64,000 nt of DNA from JAHRVQ01 sp963976815 (GTDB taxonomy: Bacteria > Pseudomonadota > Gammaproteobacteria > Pseudomonadales > Azotimanducaceae). The stretch spans positions 1-64,000 of the forward strand of contig CAXBLU010000009.1 in the NCBI GenBank assembly GCA_963976815.1, written 5' to 3'. Made by a program: the position numbers and the translations under genes. Of this stretch, positions 26,892 to 36,146 are shown piece by piece. The notes beneath the pieces are model-generated. The model was not told the origin of the DNA and searched no databases. It was given only the letters and a program-made list of their open reading frames with translations. How positions within the stretch are numbered: position 1 is the stretch's first letter; each line of letters starts with the position of its first letter.

Positions 26892-27434
26892 ATGAACAAA
26901 TTCAACCTGCCAAATCTCCTCAGTGTTAGCCGGGCCTTCCTCGCCCCCGTGGCTGCGTACCTAATTGTCACAGGAAATTGGCAAGCAACAGCGTGGATAC
27001 TTGTGATCGCAATTGTGACTGATCTCGCGGATGGTCAACTTGCCCGACGCTGGCAACAAACCTCACCCTTTGGCGGATTTCTCGACCACGGCAGTGACGC
27101 TTTATTGGTTGCTAGCATGTTAGCTGCTGAGGCCTATCTTGGATATGTTACGCCCCTGCTACCGATCCTGGTCGTATGCGCCTTCAGCCAGTACAGCTGG
27201 GACTCTAAAGCCCTTCAGGGCCAGCCGCTACGGGCCAGTAAGCTGGGTCGTTACAATGGTATTTTGTATTTTGTTGTGGCGGGTTTTCCAATCCTCCAGC
27301 CTGTGGTTCAGCTCGAACTATTGAACCGATCCCAGGTTAACTGGTTCTCCTGGATTATGGTGGTATCTACCGCTATCTCGATGGTCGACCGAGGAGTCGC
27401 GCTATATCGCCTACCGAAACAAACAGAGCCATAG
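26892..27434 (+). CDS. CDP-alcohol phosphatidyltransferase
   Basis: A 180-residue inner-membrane enzyme. The complete family signature D-x2-DG-x2-AR-x8-G-x3-D-x3-D is visible in the stretch from TDLADGQLARR to FLDHGSD, near residues 46-72. Four to five membrane helices surround it. It transfers a phosphatidyl group from CDP-diacylglycerol to an alcohol, as PgsA does; the acceptor cannot be read from sequence. It is convergent with the next membrane-protein gene, leaving only 14 bases between the two stops. Confidence 0.92.
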   Translation: MNKFNLPNLLSVSRAFLAPVAAYLIVTGNWQATAWILVIAIVTDLADGQLARRWQQTSPFGGFLDHGSDALLVASMLAAEAYLGYVTPLLPILVVCAFSQYSWDSKALQGQPLRASKLGRYNGILYFVVAGFPILQPVVQLELLNRSQVNWFSWIMVVSTAISMVDRGVALYRLPKQTEP

Positions 27435-27448
27435 AACAAGCTCCGGGT

Positions 27449-28438
27449 CTATCGCTCAACAAAAAGTTCTTTATTCGCCCTGGGCAGAAACGCCAATCCA
27501 ATCAAGGCGTTAAAAATAACAAAGAATGTATGCATCACCAGCGAGAACACCCCAACTTCTGGAAATTGGGGGAACAGGGCAGACCACAGGACCAGTGCGC
27601 CGGCATGGAACGGTAAAGGCAATGCGGCGGCAAGGAATATAACAGGCAGAAATGCCACCATCTGGCCAAATTCAACATCCACCTTAAATAGACTTAAGGC
27701 AATGGTATAGACCACCATGGCGCCCAGCATGTTGGGGATCTTAAACAACAAAAGCATCACGTAGTGCTTAAGTTCAGCCTGGCGAAACGCATGTAGTAAT
27801 TGTCGCTGACGAAGCTTTGAGTCCTTTAAGAATGCACCGCGAAAATACAGCACATGAATTGGGAAATAGATAAATGCCAGCGCATAGACGCTCAGCATAA
27901 TGGTCGGAAGTGGGTAGCTCGTGGATGCCTGGACTACCAGATCATAGTAAAGCAGCACGCCGACCGCCGAGAAGAGAAGCAGTTGGTAGATCTCGACCAT
28001 GCCGAGCATGATCATCGAAGATACGGCTTGCCAAACCGGCACATCGTAACGACGCAACAAATAAAGCGACATGGCGCCCTTGCCGACCTGTTCATTAACC
28101 AGAGAGAGAATATAAGCACTTGCCCGAATAGGCATGATATTGGTGAGTTTGATGGAAGGTGCGTTAAACCAACGGATGAGTCGCCAGGTGGCATGACTAT
28201 CAACCATGTAGAAAAACAGAGAATAGGGAATCATCAACATCAACCAGGCGACCCAGTCCGCCGCGGCAAAAAAGTTGACCAGATACTCAATTGCCGTTAA
28301 TCCCTCACGGGCGGCGGCTACTTCCATCCTTGAATAGACCAGATAAAAACAGCCAAAGGTCAGCACCCAGGTAGCGAGTCTTGCGGCGCGTGAGCGCCAA
28401 ACATTCGGGGTATCTTCACTCACGGGGGAATCGCTCAT
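27449..28438 (-). CDS. Polytopic membrane protein of unknown function
   Basis: About 329 residues with six to eight predicted membrane helices. The segment NEQVGKGAMSLYLLRRYDVPVWQAVSSMIMLGMVEI recalls, weakly, the membrane domain of lysylphosphatidylglycerol-synthase-like (YbhN-type) proteins, so a lipid-related role is possible but not shown. The ATG at 28438 follows an AGG-rich site and is preferred to a GTG ten codons earlier. It is encoded next to a phospholipid-synthesis-type gene on the opposite strand. Confidence 0.75.
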   Translation of the reverse strand: MSDSPVSEDTPNVWRSRAARLATWVLTFGCFYLVYSRMEVAAAREGLTAIEYLVNFFAAADWVAWLMLMIPYSLFFYMVDSHATWRLIRWFNAPSIKLTNIMPIRASAYILSLVNEQVGKGAMSLYLLRRYDVPVWQAVSSMIMLGMVEIYQLLLFSAVGVLLYYDLVVQASTSYPLPTIMLSVYALAFIYFPIHVLYFRGAFLKDSKLRQRQLLHAFRQAELKHYVMLLLFKIPNMLGAMVVYTIALSLFKVDVEFGQMVAFLPVIFLAAALPLPFHAGALVLWSALFPQFPEVGVFSLVMHTFFVIFNALIGLAFLPRANKELFVER

Positions 28439-28556
28439 CTCGCCTACCTTTGCATCACCTGACCCCACGTTAACATGGAGTCATTCGGCACATACAGCAA
28501 ATTTGCAAAGCCACCCAAGGACCGATATGTTCACTGCACAGGAAGGGGATAGTACG

Positions 28557-29060
28557 ATGAACTTTATTAAGTGGCTGCTAGTTTTGATTGCGGTGATTGT
28601 CATCGCGATCGGTTCATTTCTCTTTTATATGCGATTCCATGATGGGCCCATAGAAGTCTTTTCCGGCGGTCCTTTTCAGTCCGGAGAAGTCATCAAAGCC
28701 CAGCCTGATTGGACCGAGATTGCTGATCTGACCACCTTTGAAGTTCAAACCCTGGTTCCAGCCCGATCCAGAACCACCTGGCTTGCGGTAGTTGATGGTC
28801 GACTCTTTATCCCCAGTGGATACATGAACACTGCCTTCGGCAAAATTTGGAAACACTGGCCACACTACGCCACCAAGGATGGCCGGGCATTACTTCGGGT
28901 CGGCAACAGGATCTATGAGCAAAAACTTGTCCGAGTTGCAGCAAACGACCCTATCATCCCCGGTGTTGTTGCAGCTCTAAATGCCAAATACCCAGGTGGC
29001 GGGACCGTTGAGCACGTTGAGACAAATGACACCTGGATATTCGAGCTAAAGCCCCGCTAG
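28557..29060 (+). CDS. Membrane-anchored hypothetical protein
   Basis: A 167-residue protein with one N-terminal membrane helix (about residues 5-24) and a soluble domain. The domain has the pattern TTWLAVVDGRLFIPSGY ... DGRALLRVGNRIYEQKLVRV, which loosely resembles small beta-barrel (flavin-reductase/pyridoxamine-oxidase-like) proteins; I do not trust this enough to name it. The ATG at 28557 has GGAAGGGG just upstream and is preferred to the in-frame ATG-less extension from 28503. Confidence 0.7.
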   Translation: MNFIKWLLVLIAVIVIAIGSFLFYMRFHDGPIEVFSGGPFQSGEVIKAQPDWTEIADLTTFEVQTLVPARSRTTWLAVVDGRLFIPSGYMNTAFGKIWKHWPHYATKDGRALLRVGNRIYEQKLVRVAANDPIIPGVVAALNAKYPGGGTVEHVETNDTWIFELKPR

Positions 29061-29129
29061 ACGGCACAGAGCGCACAATTCCCAAGGCCAACTATACTCA
29101 GGTGATATCCGACCATCTGGGAGAATATC

Positions 29130-30410
29130 TTGACCGACTCAGCAGCACCCGACCTGACGGACCCGGGGAAACGTCGGAGCCTGAAGCAAATCGCAGTTGG
29201 CCTTACCTCAGCCTCACTCGCTCCATACGTATTTGCTCGAAACAAAACCAAAATCAGAATCCTTGGCACCCACGTCACGTTACAGGAGTCACTGCGCCGG
29301 CAAGCAGAAGCAGATCTTGGTATTAGCATCGAATTTGAGCCAGGCGGCAGTGCCGCCGTCCTGCAGAAAGCCTCCATGGCTCCCCAGTCCTTCGATCTAT
29401 ATGAGCAGTGGTCGAATAGTATTCGAGTGCTTTGGCAATCTGGCTCTATACAGGCGATTGATAAACGGCGAATTCACAACTGGTCTGAGATCAATGCCCT
29501 GACAAAAACCGGAAAGCTGACCCCCGCCGCGAACCTGGGCGCCGGAGACGCTCCTTATCGCATTCTGCACATACAACCCAATGGCGAATTGGGCCAGGAG
29601 CATTCCGATCAATTAAGCTTTTTGCCCTACGTCCATAACGTTGATTCCTACGGCTACAACAGTAGTGAAATTAAAGCTGGCACTCCCTACGAGACCGAGA
29701 GTTGGGGCTGGTTATTGGACGAACAATATCGAGGCAAGGTGGGAGTGATCAATGAGCCTTCAATTGGACTCTTTGATCTTGCCCTGGCAGCACAAACCCG
29801 CGGCTTAATGACATTCAATGACATTGGCAATATGAGCCGCCTCGAACTTGATCAACTGTTTAGCATTTTGATGGAATTTAAGCGGTCTGGACACTTCAAT
29901 GGATTCTGGACCTCGGTACCGGAGTCGGTGAGTTTTATAAAAAGCAAACGAGTGATCATCGAAAGCATGTTCTCTCCCGCGGTCTCGGAACTAAATGGTC
30001 TGAAGGTACCCGTAATATACGCCGCCCCCAAGGAAGGTTACCGCGGTTGGCATGGTGTTATGTGTCTATCCTCAGCGACCCAGGGCAGACAGGCCGACGC
30101 CGCATACGATTATATGAATTGGTGGCTCTCGGGATGGCCAGGAGCACACATTGCCCGCCAGGGTTATTACATTTCCAATCCAGAACGTTCCAAAGCTTAT
30201 TTGTCGACCCCAGAGTGGAATTACTGGTACGAAGGAAAGCCCGCATCCCACGATCTTAAGGGTGTAGATGACCAGATTGTGGTCAAGCAGGGCGAAATTC
30301 GAAATGGTGGTAGCTACGACAAGCGTTTCAGCAATGTCGCGGTCTGGAACACAATCATGCCGACCTACGAATACAGTCTGCAAAAATGGTATGAGTTTAT
30401 AAGCGCCTGA
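29130..30410 (+). CDS. Periplasmic solute-binding protein (ABC type), likely sensor partner
   Basis: A 426-residue extracellular solute-binding protein of the spermidine/putrescine or iron type: IRILGTHVTLQESLRRQAEADLGISIEFEPGG at the N-terminus, then a Type-II binding fold. The N-terminal KRRSLKQIAVGLTSASLAPYVFA resembles a Tat-like or atypical signal peptide (RR followed by a hydrophobic stretch). The start is TTG, six bases after GGGAG. No ABC permease or ATPase gene is present. A hybrid sensor kinase starts only four bases after its stop, so it probably presents its ligand to that kinase, as TorT does for TorS; this is inference. Confidence 0.85.
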   Translation: MTDSAAPDLTDPGKRRSLKQIAVGLTSASLAPYVFARNKTKIRILGTHVTLQESLRRQAEADLGISIEFEPGGSAAVLQKASMAPQSFDLYEQWSNSIRVLWQSGSIQAIDKRRIHNWSEINALTKTGKLTPAANLGAGDAPYRILHIQPNGELGQEHSDQLSFLPYVHNVDSYGYNSSEIKAGTPYETESWGWLLDEQYRGKVGVINEPSIGLFDLALAAQTRGLMTFNDIGNMSRLELDQLFSILMEFKRSGHFNGFWTSVPESVSFIKSKRVIIESMFSPAVSELNGLKVPVIYAAPKEGYRGWHGVMCLSSATQGRQADAAYDYMNWWLSGWPGAHIARQGYYISNPERSKAYLSTPEWNYWYEGKPASHDLKGVDDQIVVKQGEIRNGGSYDKRFSNVAVWNTIMPTYEYSLQKWYEFISA

Positions 30411-30414
30411 ACGA

Positions 30415-33024
30415 ATGAAATTGTCTTTGACCAAACAGGTTCTATTCTTACTTTCGGTTCTGGTAACCATCATTCTTGCCCAGACCTATCTGAATTGGGA
30501 TGCCCGGGAACAAATTAGTGAAAGCCGCCAGGAGCTAGAGCGGGCTGCTGAAGTATTAGATCTGGTGCATCAACTCGAACGAGACATACTAAATCTGCAG
30601 CGCAACGTGCTCATCTACAAAGCAACCAATAGTGGATCTGTCATCGACCGATTTGCGCGAATAAAAGCTGACCTCGAGGCTCAGCTCAGCAAGCTTAACT
30701 CACTACCCCTCGCCTCCATCGATAGCGAAAAGAGCATGGATGACATCATTCGGCTTCAATCTCACCTCAATGATTATGGGAAAAACTTTTCTCAATTGGT
30801 CGTGAATAAGACCGAGCGAAATCGAATATTTTCAGCAGAAATAAAAGTCCGCTTCGACACAATCTATCTCAATCTCGACAACTCGGATGCGACAACCTTC
30901 GAAGTCTATTTTCTTGTTGTTTCCGCTGAGCGTGCTGTATTTCAATATATTGCAGACCCAAGCTCAGATTATGTTCACGTATTTAAAACAAGTTTAAAAC
31001 GCGCCGGCGGCCTGATAGACGATCCGACCTTCCATACAAATATTGCTGCGTTAAACAGAAGCTTTCAACGACTAAATCAGATTACCCGTGGCTACACATT
31101 TCTTACCAACGTCGTGATGGCGGGCTCTGCAAATGAATTTTTGTATCTCTCTGGCGAGATCACCAACATCGCCAAGACCCAGAGTGCCCGGATTCAAAAG
31201 GAGGTCAATCGAGTAGAAGAACTTGTCGCAATTCGTACTAACATGGTTACAGTTGTTTCCGTCATGCTAGCGCTGTTGCTTGCCAGCATGATCATCAACA
31301 CCATCATTATTCCCATCCAGAACCTGACAAAAATATTTGGCAAAATCATCTCGGGAGAAAAGGTGCGTCGTTTTCCAGGTATCGAGCGGAATGACGAAAT
31401 CGGCAAACTGTCCCAGGCTGCAGCGGTCTTCTATACCCACAGCATCAGTCAACGAAGGCTGAATGAAGAATTAAAAACCGCAAAACAAAAAGCTGAAGAT
31501 GCAACACGATCTAAAAGTCTCTTTCTGGCAAACATGAGCCACGAAATCAGAACGCCGGTTAACGGCATACTCGGGCTTATTCGACTTTGCCAAAAAACCG
31601 GGCTAACGCAGATCCAACAAGATTATCTATCCAAAGCAGCCTATTCCAGCGAAGTCTTGATGGGGGTGATCAATGACATCCTCGACTTTTCAAAAATTGA
31701 GGCCGGGAAATTGGAAATAGAATTGGAGGACTTCAATCTCGATGAGATGCTCCAGCGGGTCCTTGCAGCAATACAGCAAAAAGCAGCAGAGAATGGTTCG
31801 GTTTTACAGCTATATACTGACCCTCGACTCAGCGCGAGCTATCAGGGTGACTCCCTGCGTATATCGCAAATTTTACTCAACCTTCTTAACAACGCTGTAA
31901 AATTTACGCCGGCAGGCAGCGTCACACTCGAGGTCAAACTGATCTCTTCTGAGCCAATGTCATCGCACATCAGTTTTGTTGTGCGGGACACCGGTATTGG
32001 AATGAATCAAGCACAACTCGATTCAGTCTTTAAAGCCTTTACCCAGGCAGATGAATCCACCAGCCGTAAGTTCGGTGGCACCGGGCTCGGCTTGAGTATT
32101 GTCAGCCAGTTGGTTGAATTAATGTCCGGAAAGATTGAAGCCACATCTACCCTAAATGAAGGCAGCTCGTTCCAGGTCAGCTTACCCCTTGCAAACTGCG
32201 CAACACCGCAGCCGATATATCAACCGATGGATGATGACTTGAGCAACCATTTTGTCACTCTCTCTAAAACAGCTGGGTCGCTGATCCCATTCCTCCCAGC
32301 AGCTATGCACTTCGAAGTGCGGGATGCACTACCCCCAACGGATGCATCCGCTAGCAAAAAACAACGTGTCATTATTAGTCTCGATAGGATCGAACAGGCA
32401 TTGGACATTCAATCTAAAATTGAGGACCTGGTTTCAAACGGCCACTACCCGGGCTTTTTGATTGATATGAATACAAACTCACTTGGCCAACAACTTCTAC
32501 AAACCTTCAATGTTCCTTTGTTGGAGCAACCCGCTACCCCATCACAAATGGTTAATTTTATGGCTGCGCTCTCAGAGGCTGGCGCTAGCCAGCATCAGGT
32601 AGTAGTTTTTGAAAGCGCCCAATACCAGGGCCATGTCTTGCTGGTGGAGGACAACGTCATTAATCAGACCGTCGCCGCTGACATGTTGGAAGACTATGGC
32701 TTAACCTGCGACATCGCCGAGAATGGTCGGGAAGCCGTGGACAAAATTAAAGCGGATGTTCGCTACGACCTGGTCTTGATGGATGTCCAGATGCCCATCA
32801 TGGATGGTTACCAGGCCACGGAGGAAATCAGGCGATTAGGGTTTGAAAACCTTAAGATCTGTGGACTATCTGCCAATGCGATGCGCACAGATAGCAAACT
32901 GGCATTTGAGCACGGCATGGATGATTATTTGACCAAGCCAATTGATTGGGATGCCCTCGAACATGTCCTTTCGAAATACCTTGGCGAAAAACCAAAATCA
33001 TCCACTAGCACAATTGCTCACTAG
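30415..33024 (+). CDS. Hybrid sensor histidine kinase
   Basis: An 869-residue inner-membrane kinase. Order: a TM helix (about 7-25), a helical periplasmic domain (about 30-275), a second TM (about 280-300), HAMP, HisKA with phospho-acceptor His in MSHEIRTPVNG near 375, HATPase_c with NAVKFTPAG and GTGLGLSIV, a diverged pseudo-receiver-like stretch (about 600-715), and a C-terminal receiver with phospho-acceptor Asp in LMDVQMPIMDG near 790. There is no HPt domain and no separate response regulator nearby, so its output target is elsewhere. The immediately upstream solute-binding protein is its probable ligand sensor. Confidence 0.93.
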   Translation: MKLSLTKQVLFLLSVLVTIILAQTYLNWDAREQISESRQELERAAEVLDLVHQLERDILNLQRNVLIYKATNSGSVIDRFARIKADLEAQLSKLNSLPLASIDSEKSMDDIIRLQSHLNDYGKNFSQLVVNKTERNRIFSAEIKVRFDTIYLNLDNSDATTFEVYFLVVSAERAVFQYIADPSSDYVHVFKTSLKRAGGLIDDPTFHTNIAALNRSFQRLNQITRGYTFLTNVVMAGSANEFLYLSGEITNIAKTQSARIQKEVNRVEELVAIRTNMVTVVSVMLALLLASMIINTIIIPIQNLTKIFGKIISGEKVRRFPGIERNDEIGKLSQAAAVFYTHSISQRRLNEELKTAKQKAEDATRSKSLFLANMSHEIRTPVNGILGLIRLCQKTGLTQIQQDYLSKAAYSSEVLMGVINDILDFSKIEAGKLEIELEDFNLDEMLQRVLAAIQQKAAENGSVLQLYTDPRLSASYQGDSLRISQILLNLLNNAVKFTPAGSVTLEVKLISSEPMSSHISFVVRDTGIGMNQAQLDSVFKAFTQADESTSRKFGGTGLGLSIVSQLVELMSGKIEATSTLNEGSSFQVSLPLANCATPQPIYQPMDDDLSNHFVTLSKTAGSLIPFLPAAMHFEVRDALPPTDASASKKQRVIISLDRIEQALDIQSKIEDLVSNGHYPGFLIDMNTNSLGQQLLQTFNVPLLEQPATPSQMVNFMAALSEAGASQHQVVVFESAQYQGHVLLVEDNVINQTVAADMLEDYGLTCDIAENGREAVDKIKADVRYDLVLMDVQMPIMDGYQATEEIRRLGFENLKICGLSANAMRTDSKLAFEHGMDDYLTKPIDWDALEHVLSKYLGEKPKSSTSTIAH

Positions 33025-33026
33025 GA

Positions 33027-33054
33027 TTTCAGGACAGAAGTTTCAGGACAGAAG
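33027..33054. repeat. Perfect tandem 14-bp repeat
   Basis: TTTCAGGACAGAAG occurs twice in direct tandem (33027-33040 and 33041-33054), starting just after the histidine-kinase stop and ending before the convergent TetR gene stop. It may be a replication-slippage duplication. Confidence 0.7.
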
Positions 33055-33070
33055 ATTCAAACAGGGCTGC

Positions 33071-33727
33071 TTAAGAAGCGCCGGGCACCTTGCTATTGGT
33101 GAACATACTCACGTCAATGGGAGCAAGTTCAGCTCTGGCACCAATTAGCTGTAAAATTTGGTCCTGGGCGACCAGCAGTATCCGTTTCTGTTCAGCCTCG
33201 TTATCTATACTCCGGGCAATGGCCACGGCGCCAACCAGAGAAGCCAGAATTGAACGGGCACGATCCGCAATATCTCCCTGAAGGCGGATCTTATTTAGCC
33301 TCACCAGGGCGGTAATACGGGTTTCAAGTAACTTCAACAAACTCAAATATGACTGCTCGTAGAGCTGACGAATTTCTTTGCGTTCAGCGCCAATCTCGTT
33401 AAACAAAATCATTTCCGGACCCGGTTGCTGTTCACTCAAGTTACGCAAACTTAAATGATGATTGACGAGTTGAATCAAGTGCCGAATGGAAAACGGTGCT
33501 TTGGCCAGTCGATGGGCCCGGGTTCGCTTAAAGGTCTCTGAAAGTGAAGCCTTAAACAGAGCTTCTTTAGACTCAAAGTGGGCATAGAACGCCCCATGGG
33601 TCATGCGTGCCAGAGACATAATCTGTCCGATCGACACTCTATCAAACCCATATTGGCAAAACAGCTCCGTCGCGGAGCTTAGGATCCGTTGCTTTGAGCT
33701 TTGTTTTCTGTCTTTCGGGTAAGGCAT
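33071..33727 (-). CDS. TetR-family transcriptional regulator
   Basis: About 218 residues. The N-terminal helix-turn-helix is typical: SSKQRILSSATELFCQYGFDRVSIGQIMSLARMTHGAFYAHFESKEALF. The C-terminal ligand domain (RTRAHRLAKAPFSIRHLIQLVNHHL) resembles that of the AcrR subgroup. The ATG at 33727 is chosen because the core starts directly after it; the upstream extension to 33772 lacks family similarity. It is divergent from the ketosynthase gene with about 88 bases between starts, so it probably represses itself and that gene. Confidence 0.9.
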   Translation of the reverse strand: MPYPKDRKQSSKQRILSSATELFCQYGFDRVSIGQIMSLARMTHGAFYAHFESKEALFKASLSETFKRTRAHRLAKAPFSIRHLIQLVNHHLSLRNLSEQQPGPEMILFNEIGAERKEIRQLYEQSYLSLLKLLETRITALVRLNKIRLQGDIADRARSILASLVGAVAIARSIDNEAEQKRILLVAQDQILQLIGARAELAPIDVSMFTNSKVPGAS

Positions 33728-33815
33728 GTCATTTCCGAAGTGGAATATTATCTTGATCATATAAAGAATCATTCTATGGTGACCCCATCAACTTGCTTAT
33801 CGGACGGGAGCGACC

Positions 33816-35081
33816 ATGGATTCGCCTATTGTAGTGACCGGAATGGGAATTGTCAGTCCCCTCGGATGCGGGGTAGACGCCGTATGGAAACGGCTAACAG
33901 CCGGGGAGTCGGGAATTCGTGTGCTAAATCGATTCGGCGAGATCGAACTTCCAGTCCAGTTTGCTGGCACAGTGCCCAATCATAGTGATGATCCAGATGG
34001 CTTAAATGCCGACGATTTTCTTGATCGCAAAGAACTGCGTAAAGTTGATCTGTTTACTCTATATGCCATCGCCGCCGCTGAACAAGCATTACAACAAGCT
34101 GGCTGGCAGCCCAAAACAGACGCGGACCAGCAGGCCACTGCCACAATAATTGCAACGGGTATTGGTGGCTTTCCAACCATTACCAGCGCACAACACACCC
34201 TGGCAAACCGTGGCTACAAAAGACTGTCACCCTTTGTTGTACCTGCATTTCTGGCCAATCTGGCCGCTGGAAATGTCTCAATACGATTTGGCTTCAAGGG
34301 TCCTCTAGGTTGCCCCGTGACTGCCTGTGCGGCGGGTATTCAGGCTGTTGGTGATGGTATGCGACTGATTAGAAGTGGTGAGGCCGATGTTGCGTTAGTG
34401 GGTGGCGCAGAAGCCTGTATTGATCCACTGAGTATTGGTGGTTTCCATGCAATGAAAGCCATGTCCACTCGCAATGATAGCCCTGGTCAGGCATCACGGC
34501 CCTTCGATAAAGACCGGGATGGTTTTGTCATGGGAGAAGGTGCTGGATTAATGGTGATCGAGACCCTTGCCCATGCCCAGGCCCGCGGAGCAAAACCCCT
34601 CGCGGTTTTAGAGGGGTACGGAACCAGCGCAGACGCCCATCACATTACTTCGGGTCCCCCTGATGGCGCTGGAGCCGCCGCCGCAATGAATAGAGCACTG
34701 AAGTCTGCAGGCCTTAACCCCTCTGAGATCGGCTACATCAACGCCCACGGCACCAGCACACCCGTTGGCGATATCGTAGAAGTGGCGGGTTTTCGGCATG
34801 TTTTTGCTGACGGCTTGAATTCAATTCCTATTTCTTCAACAAAATCAGCCACAGGACATCTGTTAGGCGCCGCTGGAGGAATTGAATCAATCTTTACGAT
34901 ACAGGCTATCCAAACAGGGGTGCTGCCCCCTACACTCAATCACGACAAGGTTGACCCTGAACTTGCTGGTCTCGACTTTGTACCAAACCAATGCCGGCAA
35001 ACCAATATTCAACACGCAATGTGCAATGGACTTGGATTCGGTGGGGTCAATGCTTCTTTGATTGTTGGACCGGCTAACTAA
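33816..35081 (+). CDS. Beta-ketoacyl-ACP synthase II-like (FabF family)
   Basis: A 421-residue condensing enzyme. The catalytic triad is visible: Cys in PVTACAAGIQA, His in YINAHGTSTPVGD and His in SATGHLLGAAGGIE. These make it a KAS II-type elongase that joins acyl-ACP to malonyl-ACP. There is no ACP, ketoreductase or dehydratase gene beside it, so it is a stand-alone ketosynthase rather than the main fab operon copy. It is paired head-to-head with a TetR gene. A role in a specialised or stress-induced fatty acid is plausible but not proven. Confidence 0.93.
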   Translation: MDSPIVVTGMGIVSPLGCGVDAVWKRLTAGESGIRVLNRFGEIELPVQFAGTVPNHSDDPDGLNADDFLDRKELRKVDLFTLYAIAAAEQALQQAGWQPKTDADQQATATIIATGIGGFPTITSAQHTLANRGYKRLSPFVVPAFLANLAAGNVSIRFGFKGPLGCPVTACAAGIQAVGDGMRLIRSGEADVALVGGAEACIDPLSIGGFHAMKAMSTRNDSPGQASRPFDKDRDGFVMGEGAGLMVIETLAHAQARGAKPLAVLEGYGTSADAHHITSGPPDGAGAAAAMNRALKSAGLNPSEIGYINAHGTSTPVGDIVEVAGFRHVFADGLNSIPISSTKSATGHLLGAAGGIESIFTIQAIQTGVLPPTLNHDKVDPELAGLDFVPNQCRQTNIQHAMCNGLGFGGVNASLIVGPAN

Positions 35082-35139
35082 GCCATCTTTTGCTAGCCCA
35101 GGATAACCAGTGACTACTTAAAACAGCTTTAAGCCAGCT

Positions 35140-36054
35140 TTATGACATAGGCACTGAGGTCTCATAACAAATCCTGTTTCGCCCGCCGTTTTTGGCCTTG
35201 TACAGATACCGATCGACCTGTTCAACAATTTGGTCGGGGCAGGAAATTTCTTCACCCCCACCCCAATAGCTGACACCAAGACTCGCCGTCACCTTAAGTG
35301 GCTGACCTTCATAGTCAAATTCATGATCCTCGATGGATTGACGTACTCGCTCAGCCAGACCAACCGCCGCTTCAAGGGGCGCACCTCGCATGACAAAAAC
35401 AAACTCCTCTCCACCATAACGAGCAAATAAATCGTAGCCTCTGGCTTCAGTCTCTACTAATTGTGCGAGTTCACGCAAAATGAGATCTCCCGCAGGATGT
35501 CCGTAGGTATCGTTCACCTGTTTGAAGTGATCAATATCGAACATCACAATACTCAGGCCAGTCTGATTACGGCGATTGTATTCATACTCCTTCGCCAGAG
35601 ACTCCATAAAATATCGTTTATTGTAGATTCGGGTAAGACCGTCTTTGACCGCCATATTTCGGAGTAACTGATGGTACTCAGTATCATCGGCATCCTGGAA
35701 TGTGAACTTAAACGTGACAGTACCGACGGTTAGCTTATCGCCTTCGTTCAATCGGCGCGCGGAATTGACCAACTCCTTATTGACGAAGGTGCCATTAGTG
35801 CTGCCAAGATCTGAAACAAAAAAGCCGTCAACGCGATTGACGACCATGGCATGTCGGCGACTGATACTGGTATCGGAGACGGTAAGATCAACTTCATCAC
35901 TACGACCCATCATTGTGACATCGTCGGTGAGTTCATAAACCTCACCGATAAAATCCCCCCTGATCATCACCAGGCAAGGACGTTTTATATGTGAAGTATC
36001 AAGGCCAGATCCGTTCTCACCGGCCTTTAACTTGTACTCGGTATTATCAGACAT
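35140..36054 (-). CDS. FHA-GGDEF diguanylate cyclase
   Basis: A 304-residue soluble signalling protein. An FHA phosphothreonine-binding domain spans about residues 25-110 (SDEVDLTVSDTSISRRHAMVV ... SDLGSTNGTFVNKE). A GGDEF domain follows at about 135-300 with the intact active site GGEEF in LFARYGGEEFVFV. It should make cyclic di-GMP from two GTP. The FHA domain suggests activation through a Ser/Thr-phosphorylated partner; no Ser/Thr kinase gene lies in this window. No membrane segment is present. Confidence 0.93.
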   Translation of the reverse strand: MSDNTEYKLKAGENGSGLDTSHIKRPCLVMIRGDFIGEVYELTDDVTMMGRSDEVDLTVSDTSISRRHAMVVNRVDGFFVSDLGSTNGTFVNKELVNSARRLNEGDKLTVGTVTFKFTFQDADDTEYHQLLRNMAVKDGLTRIYNKRYFMESLAKEYEYNRRNQTGLSIVMFDIDHFKQVNDTYGHPAGDLILRELAQLVETEARGYDLFARYGGEEFVFVMRGAPLEAAVGLAERVRQSIEDHEFDYEGQPLKVTASLGVSYWGGGEEISCPDQIVEQVDRYLYKAKNGGRNRICYETSVPMS

Positions 36055-36146
36055 TTGCTGATAGTGCTCTCATACTGACAAAAAAAGTATAGCATTCCTT
36101 TTATGGCTCGCAGTTACCTGTAATTGTTAGAATATTGTAAGTGATT

